Notes: generated from the sequence alone by a model not told the origin. Positions 24,696 to 36,594 are shown, numbered from the stretch's first letter. The stretch is DNA of 48,376 bases from Desulfobacteraceae bacterium (GCA_027068085.1 JAMOUQ010000013.1:1-48376), one strand, 5' to 3'. A program made the numbers and translations.

Positions 24696-26416
24696 CAGAA
24701 AAAAAAGACAAGAAAATCAAGCGCAATCTGCTGGTGGCAGTCATATTCATCCTCTGGCTGACAGCAGTCGGGGTGCGCGCCGGCTATCTACAGATCTGCA
24801 AAGGTCCCAGCCTGTCCCGCCGGGCGGCCAGCGAGTATGAAAAAGAGGTTGTGGCCACCGGCAAGCGGGGCACCATCTATGACCGCCGCCATCAGCCGAT
24901 GGCCGTCAGCCTGGACGCGGTTTCCATTGCCGCCCATCCGGGCCAGGTTAAACAGCCCCGCCAGGTTGCCCGCTCACTGGCCAGGATTCTCCGGTGCGAC
25001 CGCCGCAGCCTGCAGCGCCGCCTTGCTTCCGGCCAGGGTTTCGTGTGGCTGAAGCGCCAGGTTCCCGCCCGCCAGGCAGCAGCCATCGCCAAGCTGGACT
25101 TCAAGGGGCTGGTCTTCGTTCCCGACCGGGCGCGGGTCTATCCCAACAAGACCCTGGCCGGCCAGGTGATCGGATTTACCGGCGTGGACGGCCACGGCCT
25201 GGAGGGGCTCGAATTCATCTTCGACGACCAGCTGAGCGGCGACAGCCGGACCGTAAAGATTCTCAAAGACGGCAAGGGCCGGCGTTTCGAAAGCGGAGGC
25301 GCCGGCAGCCGGGCCGGCAACGATCTTGTCCTGACCATCGACCGCCAGATTCAGTTCATCACCGAACGGGCCCTGGCGGAAACGGCCAAAAAGTTCTCCG
25401 CCCGTTCCGCCATGGCGGTGGTCATGGAGCCGTCCACCGGCGAAATCCTGGCCCTGGCCCACTGGCCGTTTTTCAATCCCAACGATTTCCGGCGTTACAC
25501 GCCCCGGGTATGGCGCAACCGGGCCATCACCGATCCGTTCGAGCCCGGCTCCACCATGAAGATCTTCAGTGCCGCCACGGCCCTGGAAACCGGCGCCAGC
25601 GCGGTCAACACCATCTATTACTGTGAAAACGGCGCCCTGCGGATCGGGCGCGAGACCATCCACGACACCAAGGGTCACGGATGGCTGTCTCTTCAGCAGA
25701 TCGTAAAGTATTCCAGCAACATCGGCACCTACAAGGTGGCCCAGAAGATAGGTTCACACAGATTGTACGCTTACCTGCGGGCTTTCGGTTTCGGCCGCAA
25801 GACAAAGGTGGAGTGCCCCGGCGAATCCGCCGGCGCCCTTCCGTATTACAAGCGCTGGAAATCCTTCGATACCGGCTCCATCGCCTTCGGCCAGGGGATA
25901 TCGGTTACCGCCCTGCAGCTTGCCAGTGCCGCCGGCGCCCTGGCCAACGACGGCCTGCTTATGCAGCCGCATATCGTCAAGGCCGTCGTCGATCCCAACG
26001 GCCGGCCGGTCAGCACCTTCGCCCCCCGGCCGGTCCGGCAGGTGGTTTCGGCCCGCACGGCCCGCACGGTGCGCCGGATCATGAAGACGGTCATCACCGA
26101 GGGCGGCACCGGCACCCTGGCGGCCCTGGACGGATATACCGTCTGCGGCAAGACCGGCACTGCCCAGAAGGTGGACCGCACAGGCTATGCCAACGGGCGC
26201 TATATCGCTTCTTTCCTCGGATTTGCCCCGGCCCGGCGGCCCCGGCTGGCGGTGCTGGTGGTGATCGATGAACCCCGAAAGGATCATTACGGCGGAAAAG
26301 TGGCCGCGCCCGCCTTCCGCCGTATCGTGTCCGAGACCTTGAGCTATCTCAACGTTCCGCCCGAAGGGCAGCGTCCCATCCTGACAGTGTCAAGGGGTAC
26401 CGGAGTGCAGGGATGA
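24692..26416 (+). CDS. ftsI: Peptidoglycan transpeptidase FtsI (PBP3, class B PBP)
   Basis: A 574-residue septal transpeptidase. One N-terminal membrane anchor (NLLVAVIFILWLTAVGV) follows a basic start. The PBP dimerisation domain covers about 50-220 (GTIYDRRHQPMAVS is its hallmark). Catalytic motifs: SxxK as STMK (Ser near 286), SxN as SSN (near 340) and KTG (near 486). I set the start at the GTG at 24692, because it lies in the GTGA overlap with the ftsL stop and gives the family N-terminus; the open frame upstream is only ftsL read out of frame. The stop overlaps the murE ATG in the same way (ATGA). It works with FtsW in septal wall synthesis. Confidence 0.95.
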   Translation: MTEKKDKKIKRNLLVAVIFILWLTAVGVRAGYLQICKGPSLSRRAASEYEKEVVATGKRGTIYDRRHQPMAVSLDAVSIAAHPGQVKQPRQVARSLARILRCDRRSLQRRLASGQGFVWLKRQVPARQAAAIAKLDFKGLVFVPDRARVYPNKTLAGQVIGFTGVDGHGLEGLEFIFDDQLSGDSRTVKILKDGKGRRFESGGAGSRAGNDLVLTIDRQIQFITERALAETAKKFSARSAMAVVMEPSTGEILALAHWPFFNPNDFRRYTPRVWRNRAITDPFEPGSTMKIFSAATALETGASAVNTIYYCENGALRIGRETIHDTKGHGWLSLQQIVKYSSNIGTYKVAQKIGSHRLYAYLRAFGFGRKTKVECPGESAGALPYYKRWKSFDTGSIAFGQGISVTALQLASAAGALANDGLLMQPHIVKAVVDPNGRPVSTFAPRPVRQVVSARTARTVRRIMKTVITEGGTGTLAALDGYTVCGKTGTAQKVDRTGYANGRYIASFLGFAPARRPRLAVLVVIDEPRKDHYGGKVAAPAFRRIVSETLSYLNVPPEGQRPILTVSRGTGVQG

Positions 26417-27939
26417 AACTGGAAAGGCTTATAAAATCGATCTATGAAGAAGACTTGCCTCCCCTGCCGGAACACCTTGCCGGGCAGCAGGTTACCGGCA
26501 TCCACTACCGTTCCGACCAGGTTACGGCCGGCGGCCTTTTCGTCGCCATAGAGGGCTTTGCCGCCGACGGTCACGACTATGCTGCCGATGCCGCGGCCCG
26601 GGGAGCAGTGGCGGTGGTATGCCAAAAGGCTCTCGATGTCGATGTGCCGGCCATAAGGGTGGCCAACTCCCGCCGGGCCCTGGCCCGTCTGGCAGCCGCC
26701 TTCTACGGCCATCCTTCGCGCAAGATGACCCTGGTGGCCATTACCGGCACCAACGGCAAGACGACCACATCCTTTCTGGCAGAATCGATCCTGGCCGCAG
26801 CCGGATTCCGGGTCGGCGTCATCGGCACCATAAATTACCGCTTCGGCGGCCGCACCTGGGACAACCCGGTCACCACTCCGGAATCGGCCGATCTGCAGCA
26901 GATCCTGGCCCGGATGCAGCAGGCCGGGGTAACCCACGTGGTCATGGAGGTTTCCTCCCACGGACTGGACCTGTACCGGGTCCACGGCTGCGATATCGAC
27001 CTGGCGGTTTTCACCAACCTGTCCCAGGATCACCTGGACTATCACAAGACCATGGAGGCGTACTGGGAATCCAAGCGCCGCCTTTTCACCGACTACCTGA
27101 TCCCCTCGGCCGACAAGCTCGGCCCGCGGGCGGTCATCAACATCGACGACCAGCACGGCCGCTGGCTGGCCCAGTCCCTGGCAGTGCCCAAGCTGACTTT
27201 CAGCCTCCAGGACCCGGCGGCCAAGGTCTGGGTCAAGGATGCCGATCTGAGCGCCTCCGGCATCCGGGCCGAAATCCTGAGCCCGGCCGGTATCATAAAT
27301 GTGAAATCACCCCTGGTGGGAACCCACAACCTGGAAAACCTGGCCTGCGCCGTGGGCATCGGTTGCGCCCTCGACCTGACCCGTGAGCAGATGGTTTCCG
27401 GGATAACCTCGCTGCAAACAGTTCCCGGACGCCTGGAAGCGGTGGCCAACCGGAAGCGGCGCCATGTCTTCGTGGATTACGCCCACAGCCCGGACGCCCT
27501 GGCAAACGCCCTGACGGCCCTGCGGAACCTGGGAAACGGACGGCTGATATGCGTTTTCGGCTGCGGCGGGGACCGGGATGCCGACAAGCGGCCCAGGATG
27601 GGCCGGATCGCGGGCCAAGGAGCAGATCTGGTGGTTGTGACCTCGGACAACCCCCGCAGCGAGGACCCGCTGGCCATCATCGACCAGATAATTGCCGGCA
27701 TGGACATGGAATGCCGGCGCAGCCGGCCGGCCGACGAGGCGGACGCGGGGCAATGCCGCTGCTTTGTGGAGCCCGACCGCCGCAGGGCCATAGAACTTGC
27801 CATCAGACTGTCCCGGCCGGGAGACACCATCCTGATCGCCGGCAAGGGGCATGAAACTTATCAGATCACGGGCAATACCCGCACGGCTTTCGACGACCGG
27901 GTCGAAGCCGCACGGGCACTGGAACTTCTGGAAAGATAA
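26413..27939 (+). CDS. murE: UDP-MurNAc-L-Ala-D-Glu:meso-diaminopimelate ligase MurE
   Basis: A 508-residue Mur ligase that adds the third residue of the stem peptide in the cytoplasm. Uridine-binding N-domain, then the ATP-binding motif TGTNGKTTT (near 110), the central VMEVSSHGLDL and FTNLSQDHLDYH motifs, and the C-terminal DNPRSEDP (near 411). DNPR is the meso-DAP recognition signature, whereas Lys-adding enzymes differ there, so the wall is predicted to be the usual Gram-negative DAP type. Start overlaps the ftsI stop. An Arg-rich insertion (CRRSRPADEADAGQCRC) near residue 440 is slightly unusual. Confidence 0.96.
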   Translation: MKLERLIKSIYEEDLPPLPEHLAGQQVTGIHYRSDQVTAGGLFVAIEGFAADGHDYAADAAARGAVAVVCQKALDVDVPAIRVANSRRALARLAAAFYGHPSRKMTLVAITGTNGKTTTSFLAESILAAAGFRVGVIGTINYRFGGRTWDNPVTTPESADLQQILARMQQAGVTHVVMEVSSHGLDLYRVHGCDIDLAVFTNLSQDHLDYHKTMEAYWESKRRLFTDYLIPSADKLGPRAVINIDDQHGRWLAQSLAVPKLTFSLQDPAAKVWVKDADLSASGIRAEILSPAGIINVKSPLVGTHNLENLACAVGIGCALDLTREQMVSGITSLQTVPGRLEAVANRKRRHVFVDYAHSPDALANALTALRNLGNGRLICVFGCGGDRDADKRPRMGRIAGQGADLVVVTSDNPRSEDPLAIIDQIIAGMDMECRRSRPADEADAGQCRCFVEPDRRRAIELAIRLSRPGDTILIAGKGHETYQITGNTRTAFDDRVEAARALELLER

Positions 27940-27943
27940 AAGC

Positions 27944-29368
27944 ATGAACCCTGCTTTTGCCTGGACCGTAAGCGAGCTGATTGCAGCCACCGGCGGCAGC
28001 CTGCTGGCCGGCCCCGAAAAACTGGCCGGCCTGGGAGTTACCATAGATTCCCGCAGGGTCGGCCCCGGAATGCTGTTTGTGGCCATCTGCGGCCGGCGCC
28101 ACGACGGTCATACCTTTATCGACCGGGCCCTGGAGGCCGGCGCCCTGGCGGTTGTCATGGACAGGGACAAGCAGGCCGGGCTTGAAAAAACCATGGGCCG
28201 GTTTCCGGAGGCGGCCTGGATCGGCGTGGCCGACACCACCGCCGCCCTGGGCGACCTGGCCCGTTTTCACCGCTTAAGGTTCGGCCTTCCGCTGGTCGCC
28301 CTGACCGGATCTTCCGGCAAGACCACCACCCGCCGGCTGGCGGCCGCGGTCCTGGCGACACGCTTCAATGTCCTGGCCACGGCCGGCAATTTCAACAACG
28401 AAATCGGGCTGCCCCTGACCCTGTTCGGCCTGTCTCCCGGACACCGGGTGGCGGTTGTGGAACTGGGGATGAACCATGCCGGTGAGATCGACCGTCTGGC
28501 AGACATCTGCCGGCCGACCATCGGCCTGATCACCAACGTGGGCACGGCCCATGTCGGCCTGCTGGGATCGGTGGAAGCCGTTGCCGAAGCCAAGGCCGAG
28601 CTGATCGCCCACCTGCCGGAAGACGGCCACCTGGTGCTCAATGCCGACGATCGAAGGGTGGCCGCCATGGCCGGGCGGGCCGGATGCAGGGTCACCTTTT
28701 TCGGTACCAGCGCCGGAAGTGACGTCCGGGCCGAAGAGATCCGCCCGGAAGAGGGCAAGACCGCCTTCAGGCTCTGTCTGCCCTCGGCATCCCTGGAGGT
28801 CAGGCTCAAAATGCCCGGAAAGACCGCCGTCTCCAACGCCCTGGCCGCCGCCGCCATCGGTCATATCCTCGGGCTGAAAGCCGGAGAAATCGCGGGCGGC
28901 CTGGAGGCGGCCGAACCGGTGACAGGACGGATGGTGTTGCGCAAGACGGCCCGGGGCGTGGTCGTGCTGGACGACACATACAACGCCAACCCGGAATCCA
29001 CCGAAGCCGCCCTGGACACCCTGAAGCAGATAGCCGCGGGAAACCGCTGCCATGCCGTGCTGGGGGACATGCTGGAGCTGGGAGAACATTCGGCGGCCCT
29101 GCACCGCCGGGTGGGCCGCTTTGCAGCCGGCTGCGGAATCGACAGCCTCTTTGCCACCGGACAGATGGCCGGTGAGCTGGCAGACGGCGCCCTTGCCGGC
29201 GGCATGCCGCCTGAAGCCGTAACCTGCGGCAGCAAGCAGGAGGTCACCGCCTGCCTCCTGGACAGGCTGGAAGGCTGCGACTTCGTCCTGGTCAAGGGCT
29301 CCCGGGCCATGGCCATGGAAACCGTGGTGGAGAAAATAGTGACCGCCTGCGGCGGCGCGGAGCAATAG
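27944..29368 (+). CDS. murF: UDP-MurNAc-tripeptide:D-Ala-D-Ala ligase MurF
   Basis: A 474-residue Mur ligase that adds D-Ala-D-Ala to complete the pentapeptide. ATP-binding LTGSSGKTTT (near 119-127), the family's VVELGMNHAGEI motif, TNVGTAHVG, and DDTYNANPES in the C-domain. I chose the ATG at 27944 because the protein then begins with the family N-terminus (FAWTVSELIAATGG) and GGAAAG lies upstream; the open frame extends back into murE without meaning. It lies 4 nt after murE. Confidence 0.95.
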   Translation: MNPAFAWTVSELIAATGGSLLAGPEKLAGLGVTIDSRRVGPGMLFVAICGRRHDGHTFIDRALEAGALAVVMDRDKQAGLEKTMGRFPEAAWIGVADTTAALGDLARFHRLRFGLPLVALTGSSGKTTTRRLAAAVLATRFNVLATAGNFNNEIGLPLTLFGLSPGHRVAVVELGMNHAGEIDRLADICRPTIGLITNVGTAHVGLLGSVEAVAEAKAELIAHLPEDGHLVLNADDRRVAAMAGRAGCRVTFFGTSAGSDVRAEEIRPEEGKTAFRLCLPSASLEVRLKMPGKTAVSNALAAAAIGHILGLKAGEIAGGLEAAEPVTGRMVLRKTARGVVVLDDTYNANPESTEAALDTLKQIAAGNRCHAVLGDMLELGEHSAALHRRVGRFAAGCGIDSLFATGQMAGELADGALAGGMPPEAVTCGSKQEVTACLLDRLEGCDFVLVKGSRAMAMETVVEKIVTACGGAEQ

Positions 29369-29448
29369 GATCGTCTGTCGGCCGCAGCCGCGACGGGACA
29401 GACACGGGGCTGTTTGCAAAGCCATCAAAAGACGGGGAATAAGACGCC

Positions 29449-30528
29449 ATGCTGTACCACCTGCTGTATCCGCTGCATACCACCATCTCGGCGTTCAATG
29501 TATTTCGGTACATAACCTTCAGGACCATCTACGCCAGCCTGACGGCTTTCCTGGTCTGTTTCATCTTCGGCCCCTGGGTGATCCGCCGGCTGACCGAGCT
29601 GCAGATCGGCCAGTACATCCGCGAAGACGGCCCCCAAAGCCACCAGAAAAAGGCCGGCACACCCACCATGGGCGGAATCCTGATAATCGGGGCGGTGGTA
29701 TTTTCAACCATACTGTGGGCCGACCTGAGCGACTATTTCGTCTGGATCTGCCTGGAAGCGATGCTGGGCTTCGGACTGATAGGCTTCATGGACGACTACC
29801 TGATGCTGATCAAAAAAAGAAACAAGGGCCTGAGCGGCCGCCGCAAGATCGTCTACCAGTCCGTTCTGGCCCTGGTGACCGGCTACCTGGTTTACAGCTG
29901 TCCGGATTTCAACACCAAGGTGACCATACCCTTTGTCAAGAAACTCTCCCCCGACCTGGGAGCGGGATACGTCCTTTTCGCCGCCCTGGTGATAGTGGGC
30001 GCTTCCAACGCCGTCAACCTGACCGACGGCCTGGACGGGCTGGCCATCGGGCCGGTGACCATCGCCGCGGTGACTTACATGATGTTCGCCTATGTCGCCG
30101 GCCACGTGAAGATAGCCAACTACCTCCAGATCCACTACGTGGCCCGGGCCGGGGAGCTGGCGGTCTTCTGCGGGGCCCTGGCCGGAGCAGGGCTGGGTTT
30201 TCTCTGGTTCAACGCCTACCCGGCCCAGATCTTCATGGGAGACGTGGGCTCCCTTTCCCTGGGCGCGGCCCTGGGAACGGTGGCGGTGATAACCAAGCAG
30301 GAGATCATGCTGGTGCTGGTCGGAGGCCTCTTTGTCATCGAGGCCCTGTCGGTTATCTTTCAGGTGTGTTTTTTCAAGCTGACCAAGGGAAAGCGCATCT
30401 TCAAGATGGCGCCCCTGCACCATCATTTCGAACTCAAGGGTTGGCCCGAGCCCAAGGTGATCGTCCGTTTCTGGATAATCGCCATCGCCCTGGCCCTGGT
30501 ATCCCTGAGTTCACTCAAACTGCGCTGA
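29449..30528 (+). CDS. mraY: Phospho-MurNAc-pentapeptide transferase MraY
   Basis: A 359-residue inner-membrane enzyme with about ten membrane segments that makes lipid I from UDP-MurNAc-pentapeptide and undecaprenyl phosphate. Family motifs: [10 protein letters not shown] after the first segments, FMDDYLML (catalytic Asp pair), [25 protein letters not shown], and the HHHFELKG histidine loop. An 80-bp gap separates it from murF, the largest in the first half of the cluster, and a GGGGAATAA site precedes the ATG. Confidence 0.96.
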   Translation: MLYHLLYPLHTTISAFNVFRYITFRTIYASLTAFLVCFIFGPWVIRRLTELQIGQYIREDGPQSHQKKAGTPTMGGILIIGAVVFSTILWADLSDYFVWICLEAMLGFGLIGFMDDYLMLIKKRNKGLSGRRKIVYQSVLALVTGYLVYSCPDFNTKVTIPFVKKLSPDLGAGYVLFAALVIVGASNAVNLTDGLDGLAIGPVTIAAVTYMMFAYVAGHVKIANYLQIHYVARAGELAVFCGALAGAGLGFLWFNAYPAQIFMGDVGSLSLGAALGTVAVITKQEIMLVLVGGLFVIEALSVIFQVCFFKLTKGKRIFKMAPLHHHFELKGWPEPKVIVRFWIIAIALALVSLSSLKLR

Positions 30529-30562
30529 AAGAAGGCAATAGAAGGCAAGGCGGTTTCAACCG

Positions 30563-31933
30563 ATGGATCTTGAGGGGAAAAACATAGTGGTGGTCGGGCT
30601 GGCCCGCTCCGGGCTTGCCATGGCCCGTTTTCTCTGCGCCCGGGGCGCCCGGGTGACCGTCACCGACCAGGCCACCGCCGCAGGCCTGGGGGCCTTTGCC
30701 GAAGAGGCCCGCGAGCTGGGAGTCAGGCTGGAGCTGGGGGGACACCGGATAGACAGCTTCCTGGCCGCCGACCTGGTGGTCATCAGTCCGGGGGTGCCCC
30801 ACGACCTGCCCCCGCTGAAAAAGGCCGGCCGGGCAGGAATTCCGGTTATCGGCGAGATCGAGCTTGCCAGCCGGTTCATCCAAATCCCCCTGGTGGCCAT
30901 CACCGGCACCAACGGCAAGACCACCACCACCGAAATGGTGGGACGAATCCTGGCGGCGGCCGGGCGGAAAGTGTTCGTGGGCGGCAACATCGGCAACCCG
31001 CTGATCGAGATAGTCTCCGGACAAAAGGACCTGGACCTGATCGTGGCCGAGGTGAGCAGTTTCCAGCTGGACACCACCACTTCCTTCAGACCCCGGGTGG
31101 CGGTCCTGCTCAATATCTCGGCCGATCACCTGGACCGCTATCCGGACATGGAGGCTTACGTGGCCTCCAAGGCCAGGATATTTGCCAACCAGCAACCGGA
31201 AGACACGGCCGTCTTCAACGCCGACGATCCGCGGGTGGCCGGCCTGGCCCCTCGCCTGACCGCCCGCAAAATGCCCTTTTACACCCGCAGCGATCCGGGC
31301 CGGGCGCCGGCCGACGCCGCCGCCATCGTCATGGAAGACCGGATCGTGCTGCGGTCGCCCTCCGGAAAGGAGCAGGCCGTCGAGCTTTCCAAAAGCTGCC
31401 TCATGGGGACCCACAACCGCCAGAACATGGCGGCCGCGGCCCTGGCCGCCATGGCCGCGGGAGCCGGCCTGGACGCGGTCGGTTCGGTTCTCAACAGTTT
31501 CGAAACCCTGGACCACCGCCTGGAGACGGTGGCCCTGGTCAAGGGGGTACGCTTTGTCAACGATTCCAAGGCGACCAACATAGACGCCGTGGCCCGGGCC
31601 CTGGAATGCTTCTCCACCCCGGTGATCCTGATCATGGGAGGCCGCAACAAGGGATACGATTTCAGGTCGCTGCGGGACCACGTCCGCCGGAGAGTCAAAA
31701 AACTGATCGTCATGGGCGAAGCCGCAGACGAGATTACAGACGCCCTGGGCCACCTTCCGCCCGGGGGCACCACCCGGGCCGCCGACATGAAAGAGGCGGT
31801 CCGGCAGGCCTTTGAAAGCGCCGCTTCCGGTGAAACGGTCCTTTTGTCGCCGGCCTGCGCCAGTTTCGACATGTTCGGCAACTATGCCGAGCGGGGCAGG
31901 GAGTTCCGCCGCCAGGTGGAGGCCCTGAACTGA
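30563..31933 (+). CDS. murD: UDP-MurNAc-L-alanine:D-glutamate ligase MurD
   Basis: A 456-residue Mur ligase adding D-Glu. The N-terminal Rossmann-like domain starts VVVGLARSGLAMARFL. ATP-binding TGTNGKTTTTEM is near 113-124, LNISADHLDRY in the centre, and the C-domain carries VNDSKATNIDA and the final LLSPACASFDMF, both typical of MurD. It follows mraY by 34 nt and precedes ftsW by 2 nt. Confidence 0.95.
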   Translation: MDLEGKNIVVVGLARSGLAMARFLCARGARVTVTDQATAAGLGAFAEEARELGVRLELGGHRIDSFLAADLVVISPGVPHDLPPLKKAGRAGIPVIGEIELASRFIQIPLVAITGTNGKTTTTEMVGRILAAAGRKVFVGGNIGNPLIEIVSGQKDLDLIVAEVSSFQLDTTTSFRPRVAVLLNISADHLDRYPDMEAYVASKARIFANQQPEDTAVFNADDPRVAGLAPRLTARKMPFYTRSDPGRAPADAAAIVMEDRIVLRSPSGKEQAVELSKSCLMGTHNRQNMAAAALAAMAAGAGLDAVGSVLNSFETLDHRLETVALVKGVRFVNDSKATNIDAVARALECFSTPVILIMGGRNKGYDFRSLRDHVRRRVKKLIVMGEAADEITDALGHLPPGGTTRAADMKEAVRQAFESAASGETVLLSPACASFDMFGNYAERGREFRRQVEALN

Positions 31934-31935
31934 AT

Positions 31936-33129
31936 ATGAAAAACAACGTCGCCAGAAAAAAAAGAGCCCCGGCCCGCCGCCGGGCTGCCGCGCCGGTGGT
32001 GGCCCCCGCCGCCGGCGCCGGCACAGCCGGCGGCCCCCTGCGCTATGACCCCGGCCTGCTGCTGGCGGTTCTCTTTCTGACGGGCTGCGGCATCGTCATG
32101 GTCTACAGCGCCAGCTCGGCCCTGGCCCTGGGTAAATTCGGCAACGACGCCTATTTTCTAAAACGCCAGGTGATCTTTTCCCTGCTGGGAATCGGGGCCC
32201 TGGTGATCTGCGGTCACCTGCCCTACCGGCTCCTGCGGCCCCTGGCATATCCCCTTCTGCTGGCTTCCCTGGTCCTTCTGGCGGCAGTCAGGATATCTTC
32301 CCTGGGCGTTACCGCCGGCGGCTCCAGCCGCTGGCTGCGGATCGGGCCTTTCAATTTCCAGCCGGTGGAACTGGCCCGCCTGGCCCTGGTGATCTACATG
32401 GCCTATTCCCTGAGCAAGAAAGAAGAACGCCTGGACGATTTTGCCGTCGGTTTCCTGCCCCATGTCATCGTCCTGGCCATGTTCACCGGCCTGCTCCTGC
32501 TCCAGCCGGACTTCGGCTCGGTTATGATCTTCTGCGCCCTGGCCTGGATCATGATGTTCGTGGCCGGGGTTCGCCTCAAGCACCTGCTGGGTTGCCTGCT
32601 GGCCATGGCCCCATTGGCGGCGGCCCTGATCGTTTTCGAACCTTACCGCCTGAAAAGAATGGTCAGCTTCCTGGATCCCTGGCGCTACCCGACCCAGGAG
32701 GGCTACCAGGTCATCCATTCCCTGCTGGCCTTCGGCACCGGCGGGCTGTGGGGCACCGGCATCGGCCAGGGCTACCAGAAGCTGTTCTACCTGCCCGAGC
32801 CCCACACCGATTTCATCTTCTCGGTCGTCGGCGAGGAGTTCGGCCTGCTTGGAGTAATCGTCGTCCTTCTGGCCTACGGGGTGGTTCTGTGGCGCGGCTT
32901 TGCCATCGGCCGCCGGGCCGGCGACAGTTTCGCCTCCCTGGCCGCCGTCGGAATCACGGCCGCCATCGGCCTGCAGGTGGCGGTCAACATGGGCGTGGCC
33001 CTGGGCATGCTGCCCACCAAGGGCCTGACGCTGCCTTTTCTGAGCTACGGCGGGTCATCGCTGATCGTCAACATGGCCGCCGTGGGAATACTGATGAGCA
33101 TAGGAGCCTCCAGTGGCGCACGGGGTTGA
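31936..33129 (+). CDS. ftsW: Lipid II polymerase FtsW (SEDS family)
   Basis: A 397-residue inner-membrane septal glycosyltransferase with about ten membrane segments. SEDS motifs: GCGIVMVYSASS in the first segment, FLKRQ, LLLQPDFGS, the KRMVSFLDPW loop, GEEFGLLG, and near the end GLTLPFLSYGGSSLI. The N-terminus is unusual: about 30 residues of Arg-, Ala- and Pro-rich sequence (KKRAPARRRAAAPVV) before the first membrane segment, likely a disordered cytoplasmic tail. The last 17 nt overlap the murG start. Confidence 0.95.
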   Translation: MKNNVARKKRAPARRRAAAPVVAPAAGAGTAGGPLRYDPGLLLAVLFLTGCGIVMVYSASSALALGKFGNDAYFLKRQVIFSLLGIGALVICGHLPYRLLRPLAYPLLLASLVLLAAVRISSLGVTAGGSSRWLRIGPFNFQPVELARLALVIYMAYSLSKKEERLDDFAVGFLPHVIVLAMFTGLLLLQPDFGSVMIFCALAWIMMFVAGVRLKHLLGCLLAMAPLAAALIVFEPYRLKRMVSFLDPWRYPTQEGYQVIHSLLAFGTGGLWGTGIGQGYQKLFYLPEPHTDFIFSVVGEEFGLLGVIVVLLAYGVVLWRGFAIGRRAGDSFASLAAVGITAAIGLQVAVNMGVALGMLPTKGLTLPFLSYGGSSLIVNMAAVGILMSIGASSGARG

Positions 33130-34265
33130 CATATTGCCGCAAAGCGGGCTGAGCCTGGTGGTTGCCGGCGGAGGCACCGGCGGACACCTCTTTCCCGGTA
33201 TCGCCGTGGCCGAAGCCCTGCTGGAACGGCTGCCCGGCAGCCGGGTGCTGTTCGTCAATGCCGGCCGGCCCCTGGAGCGCCGCATCCTGTCCCGGGGCAA
33301 CTGGCCGTATCACGCCATCACGGTCGAAGGCATCAAGGGCCGCGGCCGCCCGGCCCAGGTCCGGGCCGCGGCCCGCCTGCCCGGGGCCCTGGCCCAGTCG
33401 TATACCGTCATCAGGTGTCACCGGCCGGACGTGGTCCTGGGCGTGGGGGGATATTCGTCCGGTCCGGTGGTGGCGGCGGCCCGGATGCTCGGGGTGCCCA
33501 CGGCCCTGCACGAGCAGAACCTGCTGCCGGGGGTGACCAACCGCATTCTGTCACACCTGGTGGACCGGATCTACCTGTCTTTCGAGCAAAGCCGCCGGGC
33601 CTTTCCCGCGGCCAAGGTCCTGGTTACCGGCAACCCGGTCCGGCGCCGGATCATCCGCGCCGCGCGCAAGGCGAAAACCGGTATCCCTGCCGGCCCGCCC
33701 ACCCTGCTGGTGATAGGCGGCAGCCAGGGGGCCCACCGGATCAACCTGGCCCTGGCAGAGGGTGCCGGGAAGCTGGCCGAGGTCGGCGGCCTGCGGATAA
33801 TGCACCAGACCGGCCAGGCCGACCTGGAAATGGTGGCGGCCGCCTATGCCGCCGCCGGCCTGGAACACGAGGTGAAACCTTTTTTCGACTCCATGGACCG
33901 GCGCTACCTGGAAGCCACCCTGGTGGTCTGCCGGGCCGGGGCCTCGACGGTGGCCGAGATAACCGTCCTGGGCAAGCCGGCGGTCCTGATCCCCTTTGCC
34001 CAGGCAGCCGACGACCACCAGAGGTTCAACGCCCGCAGCCTGGAGGCCGCCGGGGCCGCCGAGGTCGTCCCGGAAAAGGAGCTCTCACCGGAGGCCCTGG
34101 CACAACGGATAGTAACCCTGCTCGAAGACCGGCAGCGCCTGGAAAAGATGGCCGCCGCCGCCCGGGCCCTGGGCAACCCGAACGCGGCCGAAGACATCGC
34201 CGGCGACCTGATGACCCTGGCGGCAGGCAAGAACCGGTGGCGCCGGCCACTGAAGGACATGGCCC

Positions 34266-34276
<11 letters not shown>
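33113..34276 (+). CDS. murG: Lipid II synthase MurG
   Basis: A 387-residue GT-B glycosyltransferase that adds GlcNAc to lipid I at the inner face of the membrane. Motifs: GGGTGGHLFPGIAVAE (19-34), VVLGVGGYSSGP, HEQNLLPGVTNR, the second-domain VIGGSQGAHRIN, and RAGASTVAEI in the UDP-GlcNAc site. Translation starts at a GTG (33113) with AGGAG six nt upstream, inside the end of ftsW. The final 11 nt overlap murC. Confidence 0.96.
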
Positions 34277-35657
<1,381 letters not shown>

Positions 35658-35661
35658 GCAG

Positions 35662-36594
35662 ATGATCGGAGAGGCGGACCGCAAATGGCTCAGGGACCTG
35701 CTGGCAGACAGGGTCGTCTTCGACGAGCCCATGGCGCGCCATACCTCCCTGCGTATCGGCGGGCCGGCCGACGCCCTGGCCCTGCCGGCCACCGTCGATC
35801 AGCTGATCCGCCTGGTATGCCGGGCCAGGCAAAAGGGGTTGCCGCTGACGGTCCTGGGCGGCGGAACAAACGTGCTGGTGACCGACAAGGGCATCCGGGG
35901 AATCACCGTGGGGCTCGGGGGCATAGCCACTCCGGTGCGGCTGGCTGCCGACAACCGCGGCGGGGTACTGGTAAGCGCCCATGCCGGGGTGGAAACCAGG
36001 CGGATCTGCGCCACGGCCCTCAAAAAGGGCCTGGCGGGCATGAACTTCGCCCTGGGAATACCCGGAACCCTGGGAGGAGCGATCCGGATGAACGCCGGCA
36101 CCGCCGCCGGTCAGATGGCCGGGGTGCTGACAGCTGTGACGGTGCTTACACCCGGCGGTCAGGTAAAGCGCTACCCGCGCTGGATGCTGGAAGCCGGCTA
36201 CCGCCGGCTGGGCCTGCCGGTAAAGGAACCTTTCGTGATCCTGGAAGCGGAAATAAGGCTCACGCCGGCAAACAGGGACGAACTTTACAGCGAGGCCCGG
36301 CGCCTGATGCGCCGGAGAACTGCCAGCCAGCCCGCTTGGCGGCCGAGTGCCGGTTGCTTTTTCAGGAACCCGGCCCCGGACAAGCCGGCCGGCATGCTGA
36401 TAGACCAGGCCGGATTGAAGGGCGCGGCGGTGGGCGATGCACAGGTTTCAACCCGGCATGCCAATTTCATTTTCAACGCCGGGCAGGCCACGGCCGGCCA
36501 GGTGCTGGAACTTGCGGACCGGATCAGAGAAACCGTCAGGCAACGGTTCGGAATCATCCTCGAACCGGAGGTGAAGATAATTGGTGAGACTTAA
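35662..36594 (+). CDS. murB: UDP-N-acetylenolpyruvoylglucosamine reductase MurB
   Basis: A 310-residue FAD enzyme that reduces UDP-GlcNAc-enolpyruvate to UDP-MurNAc. FAD-binding HTSLRIGGPADALA, LGGGTNVLV and GIPGTLGGAIRMNAG; substrate-side PSAGCFFRNP and a final QRFGIILEPEVKIIG. The proton-donor position that is Ser in the E. coli enzyme (AGSFF context) is Cys here (AGCFF), a variant also common in other phyla. The ATG at 35662 was chosen because the open frame further upstream lies inside murC. It starts 4 nt after murC and overlaps ftsQ by 14 nt. Confidence 0.94.
   Translation: MIGEADRKWLRDLLADRVVFDEPMARHTSLRIGGPADALALPATVDQLIRLVCRARQKGLPLTVLGGGTNVLVTDKGIRGITVGLGGIATPVRLAADNRGGVLVSAHAGVETRRICATALKKGLAGMNFALGIPGTLGGAIRMNAGTAAGQMAGVLTAVTVLTPGGQVKRYPRWMLEAGYRRLGLPVKEPFVILEAEIRLTPANRDELYSEARRLMRRRTASQPAWRPSAGCFFRNPAPDKPAGMLIDQAGLKGAAVGDAQVSTRHANFIFNAGQATAGQVLELADRIRETVRQRFGIILEPEVKIIGET

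Noticed and set aside
36341-36370. Loss of the MurB catalytic Ser as evidence of a broken gene
   Set aside because: Ser to Cys at this position (AGCFF) is common in intact MurB proteins, and the rest of the enzyme is conserved.
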